Origin: Chitinophagales bacterium
GTDB taxonomy: Bacteria > Bacteroidota > Bacteroidia > Chitinophagales > Chitinophagaceae
NCBI GenBank assembly: GCA_026931905.1
Contig: JAIXLB010000003.1
Coordinates: forward strand, 1-41,431
Direction: 5' to 3'
DNA: 41,431 nt
Shown here one piece after another: positions 26,947-36,318 of the stretch. The notes under the pieces are model-generated. The model made no database searches and was not told the origin of the DNA. It saw only the letters and a list, made by a program, of their open reading frames with translations. Positions within the stretch are counted from its first letter, which is position 1; every line of letters starts with the position of its first letter. The position numbers and the translations under genes are program-made.

Positions 26947-27369
26947 TTAAAACTCTTCGTCTGGTGGTGGAACATAATCAATAGCATCTTCTACAATAAA
27001 CACACTGCTCTTAAATAAATTATTCAAAGGTTTACGCCACTTTTCTGCTTCTTCTCTTTTTAAAAAATTTCCAAACCTTACTTTAAAATAGGGTGATTGA
27101 TATAGAACATAAGCTTTTTCTTCGGGATATTTTGAAAGCAATTCAGCTTTAGCATTAAAGGCATTTTCTCTTTGTTTGGTAACCATAACCTGAATTCTAA
27201 ATCCCTTATACTGTCCAGTGCTGGTAAGCATTGAGCTTCGTTTATTTACAATAATTTGTTTTTGAGCAAGTATATCTAAACGAGCATCTTTTCTAACAAT
27301 AATGGTATCATTAGCATTTGCAAAAAAAATTGCAACAACAGAAAATATAAACGTACAAAATATTTTCAT
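26947..27369 (-). CDS. exported SPOR domain protein
   Basis: The 140-residue protein has a signal peptide (MKIFCTFIFSVVAIFFANAN). A SPOR domain covers about residues 52-130 (GFRIQVMVTKQRENAFNAKA, then SPYFKVRFGNFLKREEAEKW). SPOR domains bind peptidoglycan stripped of stem peptides, often at the division site. There is no other domain. It lies between the truncated aldehyde dehydrogenase gene and the M20 gene with gaps of 15 and 5 bases, so it is probably cotranscribed, although no functional link to deoxyribose metabolism is evident. Confidence 0.88.
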   Translation of the reverse strand: MKIFCTFIFSVVAIFFANANDTIIVRKDARLDILAQKQIIVNKRSSMLTSTGQYKGFRIQVMVTKQRENAFNAKAELLSKYPEEKAYVLYQSPYFKVRFGNFLKREEAEKWRKPLNNLFKSSVFIVEDAIDYVPPPDEEF

Positions 27370-27384
27370 GCCTAAAGTTTAATA

Positions 27385-28269
27385 TTAATAACCTGCTTTA
27401 GCTCCTCCAATATTTTCAATAGGATGCCAAGTGGTTTTTATTTCTTGAGTATCTAAAATAAAATAAGGATTTTCAGCATCTGCAACATTCCATTTTACAT
27501 CATCATAAAAGAAAACACGTTTTACATTTAATGCAGATTTATCTTGAATAAGTTTTTTTGTATCAATATCATTTTCACAAAAAATGGTTGCATTTACATC
27601 CATGTGGTCTGCAAAATATTTTGCCAACTCAGCTACTTTACCTGTTAAAACATTTACTACACCACCTGGCACATCACTACTATTAATAACTTCTGCAAAT
27701 GTTATAGCACATAAAGGTTTTGATTCACTTGCTAAAACAACACAAGTATTACCTCCTGCAATAACAGGTGCAATTACAGATACTAAACCTAATAATGAAG
27801 TTTGCTGAGGAGCAATAATGCTTACAACACCTGTTGGCTCTGGTACAGAAAAATTAAAATGAGAAGATGCAACAGGATTAACAGCACTAAATAATTGCTG
27901 ATATTTATCGCACCAACCTGCATAATACACTAATCTATCAATAGAAATATTTACTTCATTTTCTGCTTGTTCTTTTGTAGCACCTTGTTGTAATAATTCA
28001 TCTATAAATTGTGCTTTTCTTCCTTCTAACATTTCTGCAATGCGATATAAAATTTGCCCACGATTAAAAGCAGCTCTTGCACTCCAACCTCCAAAAGCAT
28101 TTCTTGCAGCTACAACAGCTTCTCTAAAATCTTTTCTTGAACTTAAACACATGTTGGCTAACGGTTTTCCTGTTTTGTTGAATGGTGTATAATATCTACC
28201 ACTTTCTGTTCTTGGAAATTGACCTCCTATGTATATTTTGTATGTTTTCAAAACTGCAATTCTTGTCAT
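27385..28269 (-). CDS. truncated non-catalytic aldehyde dehydrogenase homologue (ALDH16 C-terminal half-like)
   Basis: The 294-residue protein aligns with the N-terminal, coenzyme-binding half of aldehyde dehydrogenases (KTYKIYIGGQFPRTESGRYY, AARNAFGGWSARAAFNRGQI, PGGVVNVLTGK). It ends before the region that holds the catalytic cysteine. The oxyanion asparagine of IPWNFP is replaced (IIAPQQTS, Q156), and the NAD-contacting lysine of VVLKP is replaced by alanine (VVLASES, A180). It is therefore a pseudoenzyme, yet the frame is clean and the spacing to its neighbour (59 bases) is that of a normal operon gene. Together with the upstream full-length dehydrogenase it matches the domain order of bacterial ALDH16 proteins, in which a second, degenerate ALDH domain is fused behind the first. 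A structural role in a mixed oligomer is inferred. Confidence 0.85.
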   Translation of the reverse strand: MTRIAVLKTYKIYIGGQFPRTESGRYYTPFNKTGKPLANMCLSSRKDFREAVVAARNAFGGWSARAAFNRGQILYRIAEMLEGRKAQFIDELLQQGATKEQAENEVNISIDRLVYYAGWCDKYQQLFSAVNPVASSHFNFSVPEPTGVVSIIAPQQTSLLGLVSVIAPVIAGGNTCVVLASESKPLCAITFAEVINSSDVPGGVVNVLTGKVAELAKYFADHMDVNATIFCENDIDTKKLIQDKSALNVKRVFFYDDVKWNVADAENPYFILDTQEIKTTWHPIENIGGAKAGY

Positions 28270-28328
28270 TATGTAAAGTTTAAAATTTTTATTTTTAAGA
28301 TTTAAAATCTTTTATAACGAAAGCCCAT

Positions 28329-29795
28329 CTATTTTAAATAGGCACTTAATCCGTGTAAACCTCCTTCTCTTCCAAAACCACTTTCTTTATAGCCTCCAAA
28401 TGGAGAAGTTGGATCAAACTTATTAAACGTATTTGCCCATATTACACCTGCTCTCATTTTTGTTGTAAGGTTAAATATTTTAGATCCTTTATCTGTCCAA
28501 ACACCTGCACTTAAACCATAAGGTGTATTATTGGCTTTTTCAATTACTTCATCATCAGTTCTAAAAGTTTGAATGGTTAATACAGGACCAAAAATTTCTT
28601 CTTGAACAATTCTGCTACTTTGTGCAACATTGGTAAACAATGTAGGTTTCATAAAAAATCCTTTCTTAGGTAAGTTGCAATGCGTTTGATATATTTCTGC
28701 CCCTTCTGCTAAACCAATTTTTAAATATTTATGAATATTATCCATTTGTTGCTTAGAATTTATAGCACCAATATCTGTGTTCTTGTCTAATGGGTCTGCA
28801 ACAATTAAAGTTTCTAATCTATCTTTTAATTTTTGTAAAACAATTTTATAAACTGATTCTTGAACAAATAATCTTGAGCCTGCACAACAAACATGTCCTT
28901 GATTAAAAAATATACCATTAATAACACCTTCAACAGCTTGATCTAAAGGTGCATCATCAAAAATAATATTGGCAGCTTTACCACCTAATTCAAGCGTTAC
29001 TTTTTTGTTTGTACCAGCAGTGGCACGCTGAATAATTTTTCCTACATCTGTAGAGCCAGTAAATGCAATTTTATTAATATCTGGATGATTAACAATTGCT
29101 GCACCAGTAGCTCCTGCACCTGTAATAATATTTACAACACCTGGTGGCAAATCGCTTTCTTGTATAATTTCTGCTAATTTCAAAGCAGTTAAAGGTGTGG
29201 TTTCAGCAGGTTTTAAAACTACAGTATTACCTGTTGCTAATGCTGGTGCAATTTTCCAAGCAGCCATTAATAAAGGAAAATTCCAAGGAATAATTTGCCC
29301 TGCAACGCCTAAAGACTCTATTTTTTTATTGGGAAAAGCATATTGTAATTTATCTGCCCAACCTGCATAATAAAAAAAATGATTTGCTGCTAAAGGCACA
29401 TCAATATCTCTACTTTCACGAATGGGTTTTCCTCCATCCATCGTTTCTATAATGGCTAATTCTCTTGCACGTTCTTGAATCATACGAGCAATTCTAAAAA
29501 TGTATTTTGCTCTTTCTTTTGCAGGCATTTTGCTCCATACTTTTTCATAAGCATTACGAGCTGCTTTTACTGCTTTATTTACATCATTGTTATTGGCTTC
29601 TGCAACGGTAGATATTTTTTCTTCAGTAGCAGGATTTATTGCATCAAAATACTTTTTGCTATCTGGTTTTTCAAATTTGCCATTTATAAATAAATCGTAC
29701 TTGGAATTAATTTTTGCACTGCTTTTGCTTTCTGGTGCAGGTGCATATTCCATTTTAAAATCAAGTTTCAACGTATTATTTTTTGTTTTTGCCAT
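28329..29795 (-). CDS. aldehyde dehydrogenase (catalytic; likely acetaldehyde from deoxyribose)
   Basis: The 488-residue NAD(P)-dependent aldehyde dehydrogenase has all key residues: Asn171 in IIPWNFPLL, Lys195 in VVLKPAETTP, Glu269 in VTLELGGKAANIIF and the nucleophile Cys303 in FFNQGHVCCAGSR. EEIFGPVL and PFGGYKESGFGREGG follow in the C-terminal part. An N-terminal extension of about 30 residues (KSSAKINSK) precedes the fold. It ends soon after the catalytic fold. Its position between deoC and the truncated ALDH suggests that it oxidises the acetaldehyde released by DeoC. This is inferred from the neighbourhood, since substrate cannot be read from sequence. Confidence 0.93.
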   Translation of the reverse strand: MAKTKNNTLKLDFKMEYAPAPESKSSAKINSKYDLFINGKFEKPDSKKYFDAINPATEEKISTVAEANNNDVNKAVKAARNAYEKVWSKMPAKERAKYIFRIARMIQERARELAIIETMDGGKPIRESRDIDVPLAANHFFYYAGWADKLQYAFPNKKIESLGVAGQIIPWNFPLLMAAWKIAPALATGNTVVLKPAETTPLTALKLAEIIQESDLPPGVVNIITGAGATGAAIVNHPDINKIAFTGSTDVGKIIQRATAGTNKKVTLELGGKAANIIFDDAPLDQAVEGVINGIFFNQGHVCCAGSRLFVQESVYKIVLQKLKDRLETLIVADPLDKNTDIGAINSKQQMDNIHKYLKIGLAEGAEIYQTHCNLPKKGFFMKPTLFTNVAQSSRIVQEEIFGPVLTIQTFRTDDEVIEKANNTPYGLSAGVWTDKGSKIFNLTTKMRAGVIWANTFNKFDPTSPFGGYKESGFGREGGLHGLSAYLK

Positions 29796-29811
29796 GCTTA
29801 TATGTTTAATA

Positions 29812-29856
29812 GGTTCAAAGAGTTTAAGAAGTTTAAAAAGCTGAAGAAGTTGGCAT
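29812..29856. repeat. degenerate 9-base tandem repeat in the deoC-ALDH spacer
   Basis: Successive 9-mers read GGTTCAAAG, AGTTTAAGA, AGTTTAAAA, AGCTGAAGA and AGTTGGCAT. The middle units differ by one to three bases. The block fills nearly half of the 101-base gap between deoC and the catalytic dehydrogenase gene. Its role is unknown; it may be a slippage product or a protein-binding array. Confidence 0.5.
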
Positions 29857-29896
29857 TAACTTTAAATTTTTTGCTCCTCTTCTACTTCATAAACTT

Positions 29897-30817
29897 TTAG
29901 TCTATACTAAAATAATTTCCTGATTGATATACGCCTGTTTTTTCTTTTACCAACTGCATTAGTACATCATTGGCTAAACTGCTTGCTCCAAACCTGAACC
30001 AATGATTACTCATCCACGCAGAGCCTAAAGTTTCTTGTACCATTACTAAATAATGCAATGCTGCTTTGGCTTTGCTAATTCCTCCAGCAGGTTTCATTGC
30101 AATCATTTTTCCTGTTTTGTAATAGAAATCTCTAATAGCTTCCAGCATTACTAAAGTAACAGGCATTGTTGCTGCTGGTTGAATTTTTCCTGTTGAGGTT
30201 TTAATAAAATCTGCACCAGCATACATTGCTATATCACTTGCTCTTCTTACTTTATCATAGGTTACTAATTCGCCTGTTTCTAAAATAACTTTTAATCTTG
30301 CATTGCCACAGGCTTCTTTTATAGCAGCTATTTCATCAAACACAAAATTGTAATCGCCTTCTAAAAATTTTCCTCTGCTAATTACCATATCAATTTCATC
30401 TGCTCCATTATCAACCGCAAATTTTGTATCTCTAATTTTTACATCTCTTGGTGCTTGACCACTTGGAAAAGCTGTTGCAACAGCAGCAATTTTTACACCT
30501 GAATTGCCTAATGCTTGCTTAGCAATTTTTACCATACTTGGATAAACACAAATGGCTGCTACTGTTGGCAAACCTTCGTAAGCATCGTGTAAATGCTGTG
30601 CTTTGTAACAAAGTTGTTTTACTTTTCCTTCAGTATCTTTTCCTTCCAAAGTGGTAAGGTCTATCATGTTTAATACCAACTTCAAACCATTTACTTTAGA
30701 AGTGGTTTTAATGCTTCTTGCTGTAAATCTTTTTGCTCTTTCTTCTACACCCACTTGGTCTATTCTTGGTGATAAAGAAAAATCGGGGATGTTATAATTT
30801 GAATTTATTGCTACCAT
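29897..30817 (-). CDS. deoC: deoxyribose-phosphate aldolase
   Basis: The 306-residue class I aldolase splits 2-deoxyribose 5-phosphate into acetaldehyde and glyceraldehyde 3-phosphate. The Schiff-base lysine is K206 in ADFIKTSTGKIQPAATM. The proton-relay residues are seen as Asp143 in EIDMVISRGKFLEGD and the lysine of MKPAGGISKAKAAL. The segment MIDLTTLEGKDTEGKV near residue 51 is the usual start of the barrel. It is about 45 residues longer than the E. coli enzyme, mainly at the N-terminus and near the end, like the long actinobacterial and Bacteroidota forms. It lies upstream of the two aldehyde dehydrogenase genes, which fits deoxynucleoside breakdown. Confidence 0.95.
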   Translation of the reverse strand: MVAINSNYNIPDFSLSPRIDQVGVEERAKRFTARSIKTTSKVNGLKLVLNMIDLTTLEGKDTEGKVKQLCYKAQHLHDAYEGLPTVAAICVYPSMVKIAKQALGNSGVKIAAVATAFPSGQAPRDVKIRDTKFAVDNGADEIDMVISRGKFLEGDYNFVFDEIAAIKEACGNARLKVILETGELVTYDKVRRASDIAMYAGADFIKTSTGKIQPAATMPVTLVMLEAIRDFYYKTGKMIAMKPAGGISKAKAALHYLVMVQETLGSAWMSNHWFRFGASSLANDVLMQLVKEKTGVYQSGNYFSID

Positions 30818-30836
30818 ATTAAAATTTTGTAAACAT

Positions 30837-30844
30837 CAAATGTA
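30837..30844 (-). promoter_or_regulatory. candidate -7 box of the deoC promoter
   Basis: The minus strand reads TACATTTG (TAnnTTTG), 19 bases before the deoC start and in the 63-base gap after plsC. It would allow deoC and the dehydrogenases to be expressed apart from plsC. Confidence 0.45.
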
Positions 30845-30880
30845 AAGTATTTAAAAACACGAAAATAATTTTCGTAGATG

Positions 30881-31639
30881 TTAGTTTTCTAAATAATTGT
30901 TATAACGCTTTAATCCGTTTTCCATTATTTTATAAACTTTTTCTTTTAGTGAAGGCAAATCTTCCATCGTTAATCCATCAACTTTTATTTCATCTAAATA
31001 CACAACTCTATTTTTACCAGGTGTAAGCATAAAAATACTTTTGTAGTGCATCCGCTTTAAAGTGTCTATAAATAATAATGGTTTAATGGGAGTTTGTGTT
31101 TCAATGGCAATTCTAAAAGCACCATCATAAAAATTTTTCAAAGGTTTTCCTGTTTCATTAAATGTTCCTTCGGGAAAAATAAAAACTGAAATATTTTGTT
31201 GAATAGCTGCTTTTAAAGCTCTTACGCTTTTTGCTCTTTTTTCAGAACTGCTTCTATCAACCAAAATTACAGCTGCTTTATATATCCAACCAAACACAGG
31301 AATTTTTACCATTTCATATTTTCCTAAAGCCCTGAATGGTTGCTTAATTGTTGCAACAATTGGAGGAATATCCATATAAGAAATATGATTGGCTACAAAA
31401 ATATATTGTGTGTGTTTGTTACAAGGAGTTTCGTAAATTTCTTCATGAATTACACCAATAAGTAAATACCAGCTTCTTGCCCAAATTTTGCATAAAAAAT
31501 AAATAAAATTTCCTCCTTTTTTTCCAAAGGCAGATGCTATTAAAATAAAAGGAAAAAGAATAAACATAATAGCAATAAAAAGTAATAAAGCGTATATACA
31601 ATAAATTATTTGAATAAGCTTTAGCAATGCTTTTATCAT
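30881..31639 (-). CDS. plsC: 1-acyl-sn-glycerol-3-phosphate acyltransferase (PlsC family)
   Basis: The 252-residue membrane-associated acyltransferase has the catalytic HX4D motif as NHISYMD (His85, Asp90). The glycerol-phosphate motif is FIFPEGTFNETGKP, with Glu157 and Gly158. An N-terminal hydrophobic segment (residues 10-36) anchors it. It converts lysophosphatidic acid to phosphatidic acid, the step after PlsY, although some homologues acylate other lipids. It is first in a minus-strand series, divergent from scoA; the spacer holds a TATCTTTA close to its start that differs by one base from the promoter consensus. Confidence 0.9.
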   Translation of the reverse strand: MIKALLKLIQIIYCIYALLLFIAIMFILFPFILIASAFGKKGGNFIYFLCKIWARSWYLLIGVIHEEIYETPCNKHTQYIFVANHISYMDIPPIVATIKQPFRALGKYEMVKIPVFGWIYKAAVILVDRSSSEKRAKSVRALKAAIQQNISVFIFPEGTFNETGKPLKNFYDGAFRIAIETQTPIKPLLFIDTLKRMHYKSIFMLTPGKNRVVYLDEIKVDGLTMEDLPSLKEKVYKIMENGLKRYNNYLEN

Positions 31640-31739
31640 AGAATAAAGATAATAGCTTGGTGTAAATGATGTAATATTTTTTAATTGTAAAGTATTGCTT
31701 TTAGGAAACAGTAACTAAATTAGTAACAATCATAACGCT

Positions 31740-31747
31740 TATATTTG
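31740..31747 (+). promoter_or_regulatory. candidate -7 box of the CoA-transferase operon
   Basis: TATATTTG (TAnnTTTG) ends 19 bases before the scoA ATG, the same spacing as at deoC. No clear TTTG lies at -33. Confidence 0.5.
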
Positions 31748-31766
31748 TTGCACAAATGAATAGAAT

Positions 31767-32459
31767 ATGAATAAAGTAGTAGAAAATGCACAAGCTGCCA
31801 TTGCAGATATAAAAAGTGGCAGTACATTAATGTTAGGAGGCTTTGGATTAAATGGCATTCCTGAAAACTGTATTAATGCTTTGGTAGAAAAAGGAATTAA
31901 TAATTTAACCTGTATTTCAAACAATGCTGGTGTTGATAATTTTGGTTTGGGCTTATTGCTTAAAACAAAGCAAATAAAAAAAATGATAAGCAGTTATGTA
32001 GGAGAAAATGCAGAATTTGAAAGACAATTATTACAAGGAGAGTTAGAAGTAGATTTAGTACCTCAAGGAACTTTGGCAACAAGAATACAAATGGCTGGTA
32101 TGGGTATTCCTGCTTTTTTTACTCCTGCAGGTTATGGAACTGAAATTGCTGAAGGCAAAGAATCACGTGAGTTTAATGGCAAAATGCACTTAATGGAACA
32201 TGCTATTTATGCAGATTATGCTATTATAAAAGCATGGAAAGGCGATACTTTAGGAAATTTAATTTTTAGAAAAACAACAAGAAATTTTTCTACATCTATG
32301 GCAAAAGCTGGTAAAATAACTATTGTAGAAGTAGAAGAATTGGTTGAACCAGGAATGTTAGAGCCAGATGCTATTCATGTAGCAGGTGTGTATGTACATA
32401 GAATTTTCCAAGGAAAAAATTACGAAAAAAGAATAGAACGTAAAACAGTTCGTTTATAA
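31767..32459 (+). CDS. scoA: 3-oxoacid CoA-transferase subunit A
   Basis: The 230-residue family I CoA-transferase alpha subunit has the glycine-rich segment [20 protein letters not shown] at residues 18-37 and conserved blocks [16 protein letters not shown] and [20 protein letters not shown]. With subunit B it moves CoA from succinyl-CoA to acetoacetate or a similar 3-oxoacid. It is the first gene of a plus-strand operon, but an unknown gene lies between it and scoB, with 4-base gaps on both sides. Substrate (acetoacetate or butyrate) is not fixed by sequence. Confidence 0.93.
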   Translation: MNKVVENAQAAIADIKSGSTLMLGGFGLNGIPENCINALVEKGINNLTCISNNAGVDNFGLGLLLKTKQIKKMISSYVGENAEFERQLLQGELEVDLVPQGTLATRIQMAGMGIPAFFTPAGYGTEIAEGKESREFNGKMHLMEHAIYADYAIIKAWKGDTLGNLIFRKTTRNFSTSMAKAGKITIVEVEELVEPGMLEPDAIHVAGVYVHRIFQGKNYEKRIERKTVRL

Positions 32460-32463
32460 AATT

Positions 32464-33210
32464 ATGTTTGTTAGTGCCGATTTTTTGATAATACAATATG
32501 GCGTTCATGATGAAATTGCCAACTTTTTTGTAGATCGTGAACCTCCAGAAAATAATTTGTATTGGAATAATAAATTAATGTATTTACGACCTGAACCTGG
32601 TTATTTATTTATTCCAGTAATTGTAGATACTTTAAACAGAATTGGCATTGATAGAAAAATTTTATTAGGTAATGATTACATAACATTATTAGAACAAATT
32701 GGGCATATTGCTGCTTTGGAAGAAACCAAGCAAATTACAAGGCAGGAAGCAATAAATCAATGTATAAATTTAACTAAAAACAGATGTATAAATAAATATT
32801 TTTATGATGCTTTGGTAAAATATATGCAAGGCGATACAAATAATTTTATACAAGAAATGGTACTACCTTTTAATGCCTTACATAGAGGCGATATTTTTTT
32901 ATTTTCTGTTTCAATACTTGATTTTGATGATGCAGTAGCAAAAAAAATTATAGCCTATTGGTTTACTATAATTGCATCTTTTTTAATGTTGGACGATGCT
33001 CAAGACATAGAAATTGATAAAAAAAATAACGATGAAAATTCATTTTTACAAAGTGGATTAGATAAAACAGGCGTTGAAAGAATAAAAAATTTTTTAGGTC
33101 AGCTTTTAATTACTTTAAAAACATTTAATAAACCATTAGCAAGAACATTAGATAATCAATTTGTAAAAATTTCAGAACAACCACATATACAAAAATATTT
33201 AAACAATTAA
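32464..33210 (+). CDS. unknown protein encoded between the two CoA-transferase subunits
   Basis: The 248-residue protein is predicted to be mostly helical and soluble, without a signal peptide or clear membrane helix. I do not recognise a family. The N-terminal 50 residues are rich in aromatic and acidic residues ([19 protein letters not shown]). The region 140-220 contains a hydrophobic helix followed by an acidic motif, [13 protein letters not shown] (DDxxD at residues 177-181), then [20 protein letters not shown]. The DDxxD plus preceding helix recalls the second aspartate-rich motif of isoprenoid synthases, but other family motifs are missing. It sits 4 bases after scoA and 4 bases before scoB, so it must be translated from the same mRNA. 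Base composition is like the neighbours. Confidence 0.85.
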   Translation: MFVSADFLIIQYGVHDEIANFFVDREPPENNLYWNNKLMYLRPEPGYLFIPVIVDTLNRIGIDRKILLGNDYITLLEQIGHIAALEETKQITRQEAINQCINLTKNRCINKYFYDALVKYMQGDTNNFIQEMVLPFNALHRGDIFLFSVSILDFDDAVAKKIIAYWFTIIASFLMLDDAQDIEIDKKNNDENSFLQSGLDKTGVERIKNFLGQLLITLKTFNKPLARTLDNQFVKISEQPHIQKYLNN

Positions 33211-33214
33211 AATT

Positions 33215-33850
33215 ATGGCATTAGACAAATTTGGTATTGCAAAAAGAATTGCACAAGAGTTAAAAGATGGTATGTATGTAAATCTTGGAATTGGTATTCC
33301 TACTTTAGTTTCAAATTATATTCCTGATGATATTACAGTTATTCTACAAAGCGAAAATGGAATTTTAGGAATGGGACCCTACCCTACTGAAAATGATGTA
33401 GATGCAGATTTAATAAATGCAGGAAAAGAAACAGTTACCTTAATCAAAGGAGCAGCCTTATTTGACAGTGCAGAAAGTTTTGGAATGATACGTGCAGGCA
33501 AAATAGATTTAACTGTTTTAGGGGCAATGGAAGTGAGTGAAAAAGGTGATATTGCTAACTGGAAAATTCCTGGTAAAATGGTAAAAGGAATGGGCGGTGC
33601 AATGGATTTAGTAGCAAGTGCAAAAAATATAATTGTAGCAATGATGCACACAAACCCAAAAGGAGAAAGTAAATTATTGCCTACTTGTACTTTGCCTTTA
33701 ACTGGATTGGGTTGTGTAAAAAAAGTAGTAACTGATTTAGCTGTTTTAAACATTACACCTGAAGGTTTTGAATTAATTGAAACGGCACCAGGAGTTACTG
33801 TTGAAGAAGTAAAAGCAAAAACTGCAGGTAAGCTCATTGTAAAAATGTAA
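33215..33850 (+). CDS. scoB: 3-oxoacid CoA-transferase subunit B
   Basis: The 211-residue family I CoA-transferase beta subunit has the active-site glutamate at Glu47 in [14 protein letters not shown]. This residue carries the covalent CoA thioester intermediate. Other conserved blocks are [17 protein letters not shown] at residues 21-37 and [20 protein letters not shown] near residue 150. It follows the unknown gene by 4 bases and precedes pgi by 9 bases, so the transcript probably continues into pgi. Confidence 0.95.
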   Translation: MALDKFGIAKRIAQELKDGMYVNLGIGIPTLVSNYIPDDITVILQSENGILGMGPYPTENDVDADLINAGKETVTLIKGAALFDSAESFGMIRAGKIDLTVLGAMEVSEKGDIANWKIPGKMVKGMGGAMDLVASAKNIIVAMMHTNPKGESKLLPTCTLPLTGLGCVKKVVTDLAVLNITPEGFELIETAPGVTVEEVKAKTAGKLIVKM

Positions 33851-33859
33851 TACAATAGT

Positions 33860-35515
33860 ATGTTATCAAAAATAAATCCTACTACTACAACGGCTTGGCA
33901 GTTACTTCAAAAGCATTTTGATGAAGAAATGAATACCTGTCAAATAAAAAATTTATTTGCAGAAAATAAAAATCGTTTTGCTGAATTTTCCATTCAAAAA
34001 GAGGATATTTTATTGGATTATTCAAAGAATATCATCAATTCAAAAACACTTCAACTTTTATTGCAATTAGCTAACGAATGTAAAGTAAAGGAAGCAATAG
34101 ATGCAATGTTTTCTGGAGAAAAAATTAATGAAACAGAACAACGTGCTGTGTTGCATACTGCATTAAGAAATTTTTCTAATAATCCTGTTTTTGAAAGTGG
34201 CAAAGATGTAATGCCATTGGTACGAAAAGTGCAAAAGCAAATGGAAGAGTTTTGCAATAAAATTCATTCTGGAAATTGGAAAGGTTTTACAGGAAAACCT
34301 ATAAAATATATTGTAAACATTGGTATTGGAGGAAGTGATTTAGGACCTGTAATGGTTACAGAAGCTCTAAAGCCATATTGGAAGAACAACATTGAAACCT
34401 ATTTTGTAAGCAATGTAGATGCTACCCATATTGCAGAAGTTTTGAAAAAAATTAATGCAGAAGAAACCTTGTTTTTAATAGCTTCTAAAACATTTACTAC
34501 ACAAGAAACCATGACCAATGCACATACTGCACGTTCGTGGTTTTTACAATTTGCAAAAGACGAAACCCATATTGCTCAACATTTTGTGGCACTTAGTACT
34601 AATGAAAAGGAAGTGAAAAAATTTGGAATTGATACTGCCAATATGTTTGAGTTTTGGGATTGGGTAGGTGGTCGTTATAGTTTATGGAGTGCAATTGGTT
34701 TATCAATAGCATTAACCATAGGCTATACTAATTTTGAGTATTTGTTGAAAGGTGCTTATACTATTGATGAGCATTTTAAAACTTCAAGTTTTGAAAAAAA
34801 TATTCCTGTTTTAATGGCATTAATTGGCGTATGGTACACTAATTTTTTTAATGCTCAAAGTGAAGCTATTTTACCTTATGATCAATATTTACACAGGTTT
34901 GCAGCCTATTTTCAACAAGGAAATATGGAAAGCAACGGAAAATGTGTTGATAGAAATGGTGATGCCATTAATTATAAAACAGGACCCATAATTTGGGGCG
35001 AACCTGGTACAAACGGACAACATGCTTTTTACCAATTAATACATCAAGGAACGTTATTTATTCCTTGTGATTTTATTGCAACAGCTATTAGTCATAATCC
35101 ATTAGGCGATCATCATTCAAAATTATTGAGCAATTTTTTTGCACAAACTGAAGCTTTAATGAATGGAAAAGCTGAAGATCAAGCCAAAGCAGAATTATTA
35201 AAAGCCAATAAAACAGAAAATGAAATAAAACAATTATTACCCTTTAAAATTTTTCAAGGAAATAAACCAACCAATTCTTTTTTAATTAAACAAATTACTC
35301 CTTACACATTAGGACAATTAATTGCTTTGTACGAACATAAAATTTTTGTGCAAGGCATTATTTGGAACATTTTTAGTTTTGACCAATGGGGTGTAGAATT
35401 GGGTAAACAATTAGCCAATAAAATTTTACCTGAATTAGAAAACAACAACACTATAACATCTCACGATAGCAGTACAAATGGTTTAATAAACTGGTATAAA
35501 AACAATCGTAATTAA
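33860..35515 (+). CDS. pgi: glucose-6-phosphate isomerase
   Basis: The 551-residue enzyme interconverts glucose 6-phosphate and fructose 6-phosphate. Both family signatures are present: [14 protein letters not shown] (about residue 271) and [18 protein letters not shown] (about residue 500). The phosphate-binding [18 protein letters not shown] is near residue 155, and the catalytic Glu lies in [17 protein letters not shown]. Length is that of the long bacterial and eukaryotic form. It follows scoB by 9 bases. Confidence 0.97.
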   Translation: MLSKINPTTTTAWQLLQKHFDEEMNTCQIKNLFAENKNRFAEFSIQKEDILLDYSKNIINSKTLQLLLQLANECKVKEAIDAMFSGEKINETEQRAVLHTALRNFSNNPVFESGKDVMPLVRKVQKQMEEFCNKIHSGNWKGFTGKPIKYIVNIGIGGSDLGPVMVTEALKPYWKNNIETYFVSNVDATHIAEVLKKINAEETLFLIASKTFTTQETMTNAHTARSWFLQFAKDETHIAQHFVALSTNEKEVKKFGIDTANMFEFWDWVGGRYSLWSAIGLSIALTIGYTNFEYLLKGAYTIDEHFKTSSFEKNIPVLMALIGVWYTNFFNAQSEAILPYDQYLHRFAAYFQQGNMESNGKCVDRNGDAINYKTGPIIWGEPGTNGQHAFYQLIHQGTLFIPCDFIATAISHNPLGDHHSKLLSNFFAQTEALMNGKAEDQAKAELLKANKTENEIKQLLPFKIFQGNKPTNSFLIKQITPYTLGQLIALYEHKIFVQGIIWNIFSFDQWGVELGKQLANKILPELENNNTITSHDSSTNGLINWYKNNRN

Positions 35516-35537
35516 AATTTTTCATGCGATTTTTATA

Positions 35538-36257
35538 ATGGCTAATTCTTATTTTAAATTCAAACAGTTTGTTGTACATCAAGAGCATTGTGCCATGAAA
35601 GTTACAACAGATGCTTGTTTGTTTGGTGCTTGGTGTGCTGAGAAAATGAATCATCTTTCCTTAAATAATATTTTAGACATTGGCACAGGCACTGGATTGT
35701 TAAGCTTAATGCTTGCACAAGAAAACACCCATGCTATTATTGATGCAGTAGAAATTGATACTGATGCTGCACAACAAGCTATTAGCAACATCAATATTTC
35801 TAATTTTAAAAACAGCATTACGGTTTACAACACTCCTATTCAAAATTTTGAAAGTAACAAATTGTACGATTTTATTATTTCCAATCCACCATTTTTTGAA
35901 AATGATTTGAAGAGTGAGAAAACAAATAGAAATATAGCTTTACATAGCACAACATTGGATTTAAAGGAATTAATTAATAGTATAAAATGCCACTTAAACA
36001 GCCATGGATATTTTGCTATTTTATTACCTACCCATCGTGTAGAATATTTTAAAAATTTAGCTTTTGATTTTAATTTAATTTTTGAAATCAATGTAAAACA
36101 AACAGAACAACATGCTGTATTCAGAGTAATACTTATGTACGAAAATTTACAAAATAATATATTAAAGCAAGATGAAATTTTTATAAAACATAAAGAAGCC
36201 AACCATTATTCATCTGCATTTATTCAGCTCTTAGAGCCTTATTATTTGAATTTGTAG
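35538..36257 (+). CDS. tRNA1(Val) (adenine(37)-N6)-methyltransferase type (TrmN6/YfiC)
   Basis: The 239-residue class I methyltransferase begins YFKFKQFVVHQEHCAMKVTT and continues DACLFGAWC, as in TrmN6. The SAM-binding loop is LDIGTGTGLLSLMLAQ (residues 46-61). The catalytic motif is NPPF at about residue 116 (FIISNPPFFENDLKS), used for N6 of adenine. The known relative modifies A37 of tRNA1(Val); related proteins modify other adenines, so target is probable but not certain. It follows pgi by 22 bases. Confidence 0.88.
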   Translation: MANSYFKFKQFVVHQEHCAMKVTTDACLFGAWCAEKMNHLSLNNILDIGTGTGLLSLMLAQENTHAIIDAVEIDTDAAQQAISNINISNFKNSITVYNTPIQNFESNKLYDFIISNPPFFENDLKSEKTNRNIALHSTTLDLKELINSIKCHLNSHGYFAILLPTHRVEYFKNLAFDFNLIFEINVKQTEQHAVFRVILMYENLQNNILKQDEIFIKHKEANHYSSAFIQLLEPYYLNL

Positions 36258-36318
36258 CACTTAATCCAAAACAAAAAATATATTTGCTCCATTAATTTAT
36301 TTCAACTGTAAATGTTTT

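Noticed and set aside
27385..28269. Treating the truncated aldehyde dehydrogenase as a decaying pseudogene.
   Set aside because: The frame is clean over 294 codons, has a normal start and operon spacing, and the loss pattern matches the degenerate second domain of ALDH16 proteins.
28297..28311. AAGATTTAAAATCTT palindrome between the two dehydrogenase genes.
   Set aside because: It is short, purely AT-rich and of a kind expected by chance; no T-run or conserved spacing supports a function.
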